Shown piece after piece: positions 55,021 through 64,000 of a stretch of DNA of 64,000 bases. Each line of letters starts with the position of its first letter. Position 1 is the first letter of the stretch. The notes beneath the pieces are model-generated. The model was not told the DNA's origin. It was given only the letters and a program-made list of their open reading frames with translations, and did no database searches. The DNA comes from Symsagittifera roscoffensis (lineage: Eukaryota > Xenacoelomorpha > Acoela > Convolutidae): positions 55,281 through 119,280 of the forward strand of contig NW_026971719.1 of assembly GCF_963678635.1 (NCBI RefSeq), written 5' to 3'. Position numbers and translations under genes: made by a program.

Positions 55021-55499
55021 AAGAAACAAAAATAGGATGAAGTAAGCCAAATTAAATTAAAATAGAAAAACAATGCAAAATGCAGTAAAACATCAAAGTA
55101 ATGTTGATTAGTTGGTGTTGAGTAAAATTGAGTCACGGAGAAAAAAAATTGATTTAAGCGAAAGAAGTAAAATTAGGCAAAATAAAATAATTTATGCATG
55201 TTGTTTTGGCTGTCTGTATGTATTCTAGTATGTGTATATGTATGCATGCATATATGATAAGAGTATGTTTTATAGGTTAGTATGTAGGTAAAAAGTAGGT
55301 CAGTCAGTAAAATAGTTGTTAAGTAATCTGAAAAAAGGTGTCTTTGAGTTATGTAATGTAAAGTAAAATAAAGTAAAGAAAAATAAATGAACAAGAATAA
55401 AAAATCGTAAAATAAATTAAAGCATGTTAAAGCATAAAAGTTGAAAAAAAGTGAGAAGAATTTGAATCAAAAGTAATTTAAAAAAGAAAGTTGAAAGTT

Positions 55500-56879
55500 A
55501 GGTAGAGTAATCAGTTAGTATTTGATAACTAGGCAAACAAGGAAATCAGCACGTACTCGTTGAATTACTGTGCGGCTCAATTGAACGCTTTCCAAACCGT
55601 GATCCCGTTCTCAAGGCAACTAACTTAAAAGAGATTGCTGAAAAGTTGCTGATAGACCTCAAAATTCCAATTTTTATTCTGGCAGGGGGAGAAATAGGTT
55701 TATTCGAGATCGATGGTTTGTAGACATATGGTGGTGTGCAAATGACAGAGCTTAAGAATGCCAGTGATCAAAAGGTAACTGCATAACATTGTGCAGCTAA
55801 AATAATTACTGATAGACTTTTGACTTTTTTCGAGTTATTGCGAAGACAGATAACTATTCAACTCAAATGGCCCGTACAGCTAGTTCTTATAGTTCCCGGA
55901 CAATAAATAATAGTACGTGGAAACTTCTGATAAGTTCATTTTTTAATCCGGCTGCATCTTGCAAAAAAAACGTGCAAACAAAACAAATTTGGAGCCGTTC
56001 AAGTTTTTTTTCTAAGAAACAGTAGTTCATTCAATTGAGCCGCCATAAGGTCTTACCTTAAAAGAACTTTCGCAATTAAATTTATTAGATTTAACAACAA
56101 AAGATTTAAAAAAAATTCTCCTGTTAGAACTGTCATTATAATTTGTTTCAATGAAGTATACTTTTTTTGAACTAGTTCTCGGTTTTTCCATTTTCACTGT
56201 TTTATTCCAACGCCTCTCCAACCTCCTAATTATCAGGCAGTAGAAATAAAAGCATATACTTGTCTAGTTTCTGGCAGTAAATAACCAAATGAACTGCCGG
56301 AAACTCTTTCGTTTTGTAAAATTGCACCAAGTTTTTGCAAAGAGCGCGGTGCATTTTTTCATATTCTTTTCCCCGTTTACTTTTTCCACTCGGCCTTTCC
56401 CTATTGAAACGTCCATTCATTTCTCAAGAAGCACGGCATACTGTTCCTCCACGGCTTTGTACTTTGAAATTTTTGTGGTTGAAAACCCTCTAATTTATAT
56501 AAGTTGATTATCAATACCTTCAGTACATCAAGTTCCCTTTTCTTTAGTTTTTCTCATTTCAAAATTTGCCAAATTATCGTTTGCTATAATTTGCCCAGAA
56601 ACGGCCGCCGCTTTTAGAGAGTGATTTCAATTTACTGCTTTTTTACCAAAAACTAAAGCACAAGTTGGGGAAAAAAGTTACTGCTGCAAACAGTTAAGCT
56701 ACGCTGCCAAATTGCTGGCAAGTTCTTATTATATACCATAGAAGCCAATTCCTTTTTCACTAACAAATTGCAACTAGGTCGAAGATCATTCGCCCGAAAC
56801 AATTATAACAGTTATAATGGCTCATATAACTAACCAGAATCAATAATTAGGACCCCAAAAGTTGGAATTAGAAGGAATT
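55500..56879. other. Outer unique part of right arm
   Basis: Reverse complement of 23339-24660 of the left arm. It contains a small frame, 56289-56507 on the plus strand, whose counterpart in the left arm is 23739-23933 on the minus strand. Both read MNCRK...KLHQ(I/V)FAKS. No domain is recognised and selection is not shown. Confidence 0.6.
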
Positions 56880-58080
56880 ATGTATCGTGTACCTTGTTGT
56901 TAAGCTAAGCTTAGCAAGATCCTGATTAGGGGGTCTTCTGCTTTTTGGGTGGAAGTTTTCTTCCCTTTACAAAAGCCTAGGGTAGGGGTTCTCCAAAAAA
57001 TTAGGGACAACTTTCCTAGCATTTCGTTTTACGTGAGGACAACACCCCTTAAGAAGGAACCCTTAGGATCCTTCTTAAGCAGTTCAGAAAATTCGTTTTT
57101 ATAGTCTAGAAAATGTTTTTTTTTTGCTGTAGAAAATCTGTATAGAATCTGTAAAAAATCGGTTGTAGTTGATTGTAATGCGTTTTCTGAGGGCCCAAAA
57201 AATCAATAATTTTGTCTAAAACATGGATTATATTGTCAAAAAATAATCTTATATCTTACTCTTAGGAGCATGCTGTTTGATAATTCAAAACAAAAGATGA
57301 AATCATACTAAACAACACATTTCAAGAAAATCATCGATATAAACAAAATTCGATCCCAATAATGTTCAATAAAATCATGAAAATCATCAGTTTAGAAACA
57401 GAGTAATGAACGCAAGATAACAGAAAAACCAACTTGTCTCTCGAAAAATTTCAACTTTCGAAATTTAAAGAAAAGTATATATGCCCTTAAAGCCCTTCGA
57501 ATTTCAAGAAACGTATGTGAAATGTGGTCTTAATTATAAAATAACCCAAATAAAGAAAACTGGATCAATGGATTAATCTTTTATTCCGCTAGTAAAATTG
57601 ATGCCTAAATTCTACTTTTGAAACTAGATCTGGATCACCTTTTTGTTATCTTTCAACTTTCGCAGTTAGATTGATCAGTTTGCCTTTTTTAACAAAAAAA
57701 AATAAACTGAATTTTAAAAACTCAAAATTTGCGCCGCGAAAACGCAAAATTGAGCGTTCACAAACATTCAGACTTTTTTTCTGAAAAAAAAAACAAAAAT
57801 AACCAAGACATGTATAAGAGTACACCTTGCGTTCTTTACACTCAATGATGAAAATCAGCAGAACAAGCAAATTTTTGGGCACAAGAAAAGCATAAAAGTT
57901 ATGTGAACGATCACAGTAAAGCAAAATTTGAGCAAAAAGCAAACTTTTATAAAAGATTTAGGGAACTGTATATCAAACAATTGAGACAAAAAATTGCAAA
58001 ACATTTTTAAACTGAAAGATTTTGGATTTTTTTGCTATTAAAAATTTTGATTCTTTAAGTTCTCCAAACTTCTAAAGAGA
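56880..58080. other. AT-rich region without a recognisable gene
   Basis: Nothing convincing on either strand. A minus-strand frame at 57646-57942 is Phe/Leu/Lys-rich and probably chance. Confidence 0.5.
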
Positions 58081-60330
58081 AGTTACAGACCAGCTGTCGC
58101 GCCAACCACGCCTCTCAGAGAGTCAACAACACACAAGCAATTCATTTTCCGACAGTTGTCCTTAAAAGCAGCAAAAAAAAATAAACATCAAAAGAAACTA
58201 CACAACTCAAGACAAACTGTGCGCAAGCAAGTTCCCAAGATGTCTACCCCTATGCTAAGCAAATCCTCACGGGCCCAATGGACCAGCAACCTCAATCATA
58301 GTACAAAGCAAAGCAATACAGCCCTTTGTGCTGAGCAATCAACGCGAAAAAAAACTAAGCAAGCCTAAGGAGAGGGGATAGCAAACACACTTGAAGCGGA
58401 AGAGAAAATCCGCGCGAAGAGCTGCGGCACCAAGTCCGCCACTGAGAGCCAGCAGCAAAATAGCGACGACTCATGCTGCGATAGTGGTTTTTAAAAGCAG
58501 TGCAAAAATTAGAACGATTCAAAATAAACATAACAACTCAAGACACACTGTGCGGTAGCAAATGCACATTATGCCTACCCCTATGCTAAACAAATCCTCG
58601 CAAGCTCTACGGACTAGCAACCTTAATCTTAGTACAAAACAAAGCAAAAAAGCCCCTTGAGCTGAGCAATCAACCCAAAAAAAACCAAGCAAGCCTAAGG
58701 GGAGGGTTTATTAAATACGCATGAAAAGGAAAGAAGATCCACGAGAGCACCAAGCACGCCACAAAAAAGATCCAGCAACCAACCAGCGATGACTCATGCC
58801 GCGACAGTGGTCCTCAATAGCAGTACAAAAGTCGAACAAACCAAAACAAAAAACAGAACTCAAGATACACTGTGCGCGAGCAAATGCACAATATGTCTAC
58901 CACTCTGCTAAACAAAACCTTAATCTTAGCACAGAGCAAACAAACATCCGTAAGTCTGAGCAAGCAATACAAAAAAGAAGAAACTATGCAAGTCTAAATT
59001 GAGCTGATAAGAAACACAAATAAAAGCTCTAAAGATGATCCATGAGAACAGCTGAGTCACCAAGCACGCCAAGCAGAGAGCCAGCAGCAAACCAGCGACG
59101 ACTCATGCTGCGACAGTGATCCTTAAAAGCGGTACAAAAATTAGAACTAATCAAAAGAAACACGACAACTCAAAGCACGCTGTGCGGGAGCAAACTCACA
59201 TTATGTCTACCTCTGCTAAACAAGTCCTCACGTGCGCAATGGACCAGCAACCTCAATCAAAGTACAAAGCAAAGCAAAACAAGCTCTTTGGCCTGAGCAA
59301 TCAACGCAAAAGAAACTAAGCAAGCCTAAGGAGAGGGATAACAAACACACTTGGAGCGGAAGAGAAGATCCGCGAGAACAGATGCTGCACCAAGCGCGCC
59401 TTTCAAAGAGCCAGCACCAAACTAGCGACAATGCATGCTGCAACCGTGATTCTTAAGAGAAATGCAAAAACTAGAACGCATCAAAATAAACAATACAACT
59501 CAAGACACACAGTGCGCGAGGTAATGCACAAGATGTCTACCCCTATGCTAAACAAATCCTCACATGCGCAACGGACTAGCAACCCTAATCTTAGTACAAA
59601 GCAAAGCAAAAATGCCCTTGGGCTGAGCAATCAACCCAAAAAAACTTAAGCAAGCATAAGACGAGAGATAATATAAACACCTGAAGCTAAGAAGAAGATC
59701 CACAAGAACAGCTGCGGCACCACGCACACCACACAAATAACCAGCAATACACCAGCGATGACTCAAGCCGCGACAGTGGTTCTTGAAAGCAGTACAAGAA
59801 TTAGAACAAACCAAAATAAATAGCACAACACAAGACACACTGTGCGCGATATATCTACCAGTTTGCTAAACAAAATCTCATGCACGCAACGAATGAGCAA
59901 TCTTAATCTTAGCACCGCGCAAACAAAAAACCCTCAGGCTGAGCAAGCAACGCAAAAAAAAGGAAACTGAGCAAGCCAAAGATGAGGGGATAAGAAACAC
60001 ACTTGAAGCGGAAGAGATAATCCACGAGAACAGCTGCAGCACCATGCGCGCCTTACAGAGAGCCAGCAGCAAACTAGCGAGGACTCATGTCGCGACAGTG
60101 GTCCTTAAAAGCAGTACTAAAATTAGAACAAATCAAAACAAATAACACAACTCAGGACACGCTTTGCGCGAGCAAATGCCCATTTTGTCTACCATTCTGC
60201 TAACCGATAGCTCACGCACACAACGAATGAGCAACCTTGATCTTAGCACCAAGCAAACAAAAAAACTCTTAGGCTGAGCAAGCAACGCAAAAAAAAAGAA
60301 ACTAAGCAAGCCTAAAAATAAAATTTTGAA
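58080..60330. repeat. Tandem satellite of about 330 bp, about seven copies
   Basis: GAGCAATCAACGC or GAGCAAGCAACGC followed by an A-run recurs near 58335, 58664, 58958, 59297, 59625, 59940 and 60277, so the period varies between about 294 and 339. Each copy also has ACTCATGC(T/C)GCGACAGTGGT and AGACACACTGTGCG words. Copies are diverged by substitutions and small indels. Many short frames cross the array and none is conserved. Confidence 0.9.
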
Positions 60331-60421
60331 TAAGATTACGCAAGAGGAAAGACCAATAAACAATTAAAATGAGCGAATAATTTATGGCACAACAGTTCAA
60401 TGAACCTAAGCAAACGCTCAC

Positions 60422-60658
60422 TTGAGTCCTGGTAACAGGAATCATCGAGTTCCCAAATTCGCCACTCCACATAAGACCATGATCTATGCGAGGCGAACGC
60501 AATTTGATTTTTTTGGTCCAAGGAATCAGCAAAACCCTCATATTTTGCCGATACTTTCATCATCGGAAAATCTTCCAAGATTGTTGTTTCCGAGAACGAT
60601 TATTGCATCCGAAAATGTATTAGCCGATTCAACTAGTAATAGAGATGAAGTATGTTAA
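60422..60658 (+). CDS. Coding-like fragment after the 330-bp satellite
   Basis: A 78-codon plus-strand frame, from the first in-frame ATG at about 60479 reading MIYARRTQFDFFGP, with balanced composition. The opposite strand is also open, so this may be chance. No family is recognised. Confidence 0.15.
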   Translation: MSPGNRNHRVPKFATPHKTMIYARRTQFDFFGPRNQQNPHILPILSSSENLPRLLFPRTIIASENVLADSTSNRDEVC

Positions 60659-60679
60659 CAAGATGTTTTGGTTTTAAAT

Positions 60680-61070
60680 AAACTGTGTCAGAGGCACCAA
60701 AAAACAATAATTTAAAAAAGTAATTGATTTCATGCCAAAATGAACTGTATCTCAGGCAAAAAAAAACATGAGAAATCATAATGATGTCAGGCGCAATGAG
60801 CGATAACGATTTTTGAGAACTTATGGGCTAAACTGAACTGTGTCTAGGCACCAAAGAATCTCTCAAAAATTGCGCAAAACAAAACATGAACGATCATCTA
60901 AAATTTCAATAAGTTTCATGCCAAATTGAACTTTGTAACAGGCAACAAAACCATGAGAAATCTTACTTATGACTAGCGTGATGAGCGACAACTTTAACAA
61001 AAGCTATAGGCCAAAAAAAAAACTGTCATAGGCACCAAAATACCCCTCAAAATAACAAGCAAAAAATGGG
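60680..61070. repeat. Tandem duplication of about 190 bp (AACTGTGTC..AGGCACCAAA unit)
   Basis: ACTGT(G)TC..AGGCACCAAA recurs near 60682, 60837 and 61021, and TTTCATGCCAAA.TGAACT near 60730 and 60919. Decayed short array adjoining the larger satellite. Confidence 0.65.
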
Positions 61071-61089
61071 CGAACAAATAATGAAGCAA

Positions 61090-61750
61090 TTGTTACCTCC
61101 GAAACGACAAAAATATGCATATGTGTATGCATAGTATATGGATGCGTGTTGGATGTGTGTATAGATATGTGTATTTATGCAGGTTTGTGTACATGTGTAT
61201 TTCCATGTATGGAATTATCTGTGAATGCATGTATAAATACATGAGCGTACGCATATATCTATCCATGTATACAAGTCAACGTGTATATATGCATTTATGT
61301 GGGTATGTAGGTAAGCATGTTTGAATGCTTGTATGTATGTATGCATGTATGTGTGCAGGTTTATATGCAAGCATATAAGTTTGCATATATGTATGCGCAT
61401 ATAAAAGCAAGTAAGCATTTAGGTATGCATGTATGTACGCACGTATGCATAATCGTAAGCATTTTTGTGTGGATATGTGTATGTATGAATGTGTACATGA
61501 TTGTATCAATGTATGTATACAGGTGTTTAAACACGTTATTAAACATGTATGTAGTAGGAATGTACGCATGAATCTATACATGCATGTATGTCTACATGTG
61601 TGTATGCATGTAACTTTACATATTCATATGGATGTATGTCTGCATGCATGTAAACATGCAAATATGCATGCCTTGTTGCATGCAAGTAAGTAAGGATAAA
61701 TGTTTGCTTGTATGTATCCATGCATATAGGTTGGCATATATGTATATGCA
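61090..61750. repeat. ATGT/GCAT-type simple repeat
   Basis: GTATGCATGTATGTATG-like sequence, imperfect, on both strands giving Cys/Met/Tyr/His-rich open frames that are not genes. Confidence 0.9.
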
Positions 61751-61759
61751 GAAAATTCT

Positions 61760-62560
61760 AAAATTTAGATAGACATCATGGGGTAAATGTTGAAGAGTAA
61801 CATTATAAAATGGGAAAATTTGACGCTAACAAAAGTCATATTCCTTATGAAGTTCTTGTAAATCTTCAGCAAGGGTTGATGAAATGATAAACTATCATCA
61901 TTTTTTATATAAGTGTCTTACTCAAACAGAAGGTATCAAAGTGTATCTGATTTTGTACTAACATGGCATTTTATCACTATTTGTCAGAACTTTTTCTGTA
62001 AAACGAAGACATTTAATTCCATCACAATTGTTCTTTAATTTGTTCTAAATCAAAAGTCAAAAAACAAGGTAATTTTACGTACAACCCAACTGAAATGCAA
62101 TAACTCCACTGAATTTTTCTAACTCTGCAATTTAAAAACTCCAGTGAATTTTCCTCTACCACAAAACTGCAACTCAATCAATGTGAAAAAATAATTTTAT
62201 ATAGCGCGGTCTGTTCAGCTTAAAAACATTCAACACAAATTTTTAAAGAAAAACAAGAACATCAGGAAGTTTGCAATTCTTTTACTTAACAAAATGATAT
62301 GCCATTATTTAAAGCTGATTAAATTTCAAAAGTTCACTCCTAAAAGTCTAAATAATTTAAATTTGAGTTAATTCTACGCTAAAAATTAAGAAACCCCACT
62401 TCCGAAAAAGCTTAGAAAACTAAGTTAAACTACACTAAAACTAATTGAAATTTTAAGAATTGAAAATGAAATAATTTTTTTCAAAATGTGAAAAATTGGA
62501 TCAAAATTTGATACCCTACATCAAACTGGCAAGTATCTGATCAATTTCAAAGTTTATTTA
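61760..62560. other. AT-rich spacer, nothing identified
   Basis: About 800 bases with no open frame of note and no repeat structure visible. Confidence 0.5.
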
Positions 62561-62567
62561 AAAGTAA

Positions 62568-62726
62568 CCAAAGAAAATCAAACGCAGAGGCGAAGCTGTG
62601 CTTTGCAAACACTTTCAAGAACTCGACCAAGAAGCAGCTTTATCAGGTGACATAAAAAAAGAAGAATTAAGAATCGGAATTGCAAAAACTCGAAGATTAG
62701 CAAAAATCTGCGACCTATCAAATTGA
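62568..62726 (+). CDS. Coding-like fragment, charged 52-residue frame
   Basis: Open from just after TAA to TGA, reading PKKIKRRGEAVLCKHFQELD and then a Lys/Glu/Arg-rich helical stretch. No ATG. Composition is unlike the flanking AT-rich DNA, suggesting an exon or a decayed gene piece. Unrecognised. Confidence 0.25.
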   Translation, partial: PKKIKRRGEAVLCKHFQELDQEAALSGDIKKEELRIGIAKTRRLAKICDLSN

Positions 62727-63003
62727 AACTCTTGCACTAACCATTCATCCACGGATGCTTAAAATCCCTAATGACCAATAACGCACGAACATTTGCTAAT
62801 AGATTGCCAAATCGATGCAGCAAAAGTAGCCCCAAATACAAAAAATACAAATTTGCATCTATTTGAATTTTAATGCCACATTATGTTTAAACAATGCATT
62901 CCAAAAAAATTGCGAGATACGATGAGTTAGAAAGTTTCTGAAATCAAGGTTTTATTATTATTATGTTGCTTGAAACAAAAAATTTCTTTGGTTCACTTGT
63001 TGA

Positions 63004-63299
63004 ATTGAAAATAAATCAACTGTGTATACTTATAGATATTCGAAGGCCAAAGCACATGTTGTGAATAAGGGAGTTTTTGAGCAAGCCACTGCTTGCAAAA
63101 AAACAGCCGCGGCACCTGATATTGTGAAAAAAAAGCCATCAAATTAGCAGCTGATTTTTTGAAGTGTGGAGAAAAAACAATTGTGAAAAACTTACAAGCC
63201 GTAGAAAAAAATCAGAAGAAAAGCAAGGAAACGTCTGGGCCGTTCAAAACATTTCAAACGAAAGCCAGTCGAAAAAGTAGAGAAAGAAAAATGAAATAG
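63004..63299 (+). pseudogene. Coding-like Lys/Ala-rich region with one frame change
   Basis: One frame (63004 to about 63130) reads STVYTYRYSKAKAHVVNKG and then Ala/Lys-rich sequence. At an 8-base A-run (63127-63134) the coding character moves to another frame that continues KLAADFLKCGEKTIVKNLQ and then Lys/Ser-rich tail to TAG at 63297-63299. Either a decayed gene, a sequencing indel in the A-run, or two exons. No family is recognised. Confidence 0.3.
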
Positions 63300-63706
63300 A
63301 GAATAGTGAAAAAATACAACCTCAGGTATTTCTCAATGGTTCTTAGTTTCGATAAAAACATTCGATTCATCTAGCGTGACCTAATAGTTAGATAACATAG
63401 ATAAATTTAAGTCACAAAAACAATCCCAACCCGAACTTTAATGAATAAGGGAGATACCAGAAGGACAATTAATTTTATAAACACTAAAACATTTTTTTTG
63501 TTGAAGACAGAAATAGTTTCTTTATTTTGGAAAGTTTCTCTTTGCTACATTTTTTCTACTTCATACTAATAGTACCAAGTAAATGATTAGTGTAGAATTA
63601 GTTGAAACACGAGAAATGCAATTTGCCTAGACAGGCTAGTGTATCATGAATCTTGTGCATATCGCACAAACCGCAATTAAACTTTTCGGATTTTTTTTTC
63701 TATAAG

Positions 63707-63914
63707 ACTTCTCTTGAGTCTTAAATTTACTTTAGCGAGACATCAGTCGCATCTAATTCCCAACTCTGTAAGCATTAGTTCGGTGAAAGCGCAAGCGAAA
63801 TCGCAGAAACCGATAGCCTTGGACGCCGGAACCCTGTTGAATCCTGCAACTCCTGCTCCAGGAACTGATGGCAGTAAACTGAAACGAAGTACTGCTAAGT
63901 TGACTTTGGTTTGA
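63707..63914 (+). CDS. Candidate terminal exon, basic Ser/Ala/Lys-rich protein end
   Basis: A strong 3' splice site (nine T, C, then TATAAG ending 63706) precedes an open frame reading SVSISSVKAQAKSQKPIAL and onward to a TGA at 63912-63914. The second half is markedly less AT-rich (GACGCCGGAACC...) and codon-like. The protein end is Ala/Pro/Lys-rich and probably disordered. If real, upstream exons may be the fragments at 62.6-63.3 kb. Confidence 0.35.
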
Positions 63915-64000
63915 CTATCAAAGTTTCAGTCCATTGTGCAAAAAATAATGCGTGGTTGAGCTATTTTCGAACTCATCTGATCTGGCACCTGACGTTCTTC

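Larger units (their letters stand above)
30327..56879. repeat. Giant inverted repeat, right arm (expanded and interrupted)
   Basis: Reverse complement of the left arm, enlarged by three events that can be read directly: a 201-bp satellite array at 32370-35093, an LTR retroelement at about 35126-49825, and a tandem duplication of about 2 kb beginning near 49900. Removing these leaves an arm of a size similar to the left one. The outer end at 56879 mirrors 23339 (AATTCCTTCTAATTCC in inverse orientation). Confidence 0.85.

Noticed and set aside
51500..55394. Minus-strand hydrophobic Leu/Tyr/Thr frames
   Set aside because: Translation of the inverse GTAA satellite in the right arm.
23339..56879. 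Palindrome as a simple assembly mirror artefact
   Set aside because: The arms differ by many substitutions and indels and by large independent insertions, unlike a mirrored contig. Long-read confirmation would still be decisive.
61115..61721. Cys/Met/His-rich frames on both strands
   Set aside because: Products of the ATGT/GCAT simple repeat.

Overview
The window is AT-rich, intron-style animal DNA made mostly of mobile elements and repeats. Metazoan retroelement families, polypyrimidine/AG splice signals, long tetranucleotide satellites and the absence of any bacterial gene organisation all point to an invertebrate nuclear genome. I cannot name the phylum from sequence alone. No conventional single-copy host gene is recognisable. 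A few short coding-like pieces lie at 22.5 kb and 62.6-63.9 kb.

Region 1 (1 to about 16.5 kb, minus strand) is a large, largely open Ty3/gypsy-type LTR retroelement (element A), entered near its 3' end. In transcription order it holds: a repeat-rich leader; a 155-aa basic ORF; a 2284-codon Gag-Pol (Gag, CCHC knuckle, protease, reverse transcriptase, RNase H); an integrase one frame away; a pair of tiny membrane proteins; a 377-codon open frame with no methionine; an Env-like glycoprotein interrupted by one in-frame TAA; a 601-aa protein of unknown function; and a well-formed candidate intron just after the last stop. Neighbouring frames abut or overlap by a few bases, so the element looks like a compact, complex, retrovirus-like genome. 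Its right LTR boundary cannot be fixed because the partner LTR lies outside the window.

Region 2 (16.5-23.3 kb) is gene-poor AT-rich DNA with dispersed short repeats and one small coiled-coil ORF.

Region 3 (23.34-56.88 kb) is one giant inverted repeat, a foldback-like structure with a centre near 30.30 kb. The left arm (23339-30273) runs outward from the centre through unique sequence, a GGAT-type satellite, a TTAC satellite and a unique outer end. The right arm (30327-56879) carries the same blocks in reverse complement. It has been enlarged by a 201-bp satellite expansion (32.37-35.09 kb), by insertion of a second LTR retroelement (element B, about 35.13-49.83 kb), and by a tandem duplication of about 2 kb (49.9-53.9 kb).

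Element B, minus strand, has two recognisable LTRs, a 3-kb leader studded with GGAGGGT/ACCCTCC, and a broken gag-pol with CCHC, protease tail, RNase H tail, linker and integrase fragments. The reverse transcriptase core is missing. A broken third ORF follows.

Region 4 (56.9-64.0 kb) holds a roughly 330-bp tandem satellite, a shorter tandem duplication, an ATGT-type simple repeat, and coding-like fragments at the right edge, including a plausible terminal exon at 63707-63914.
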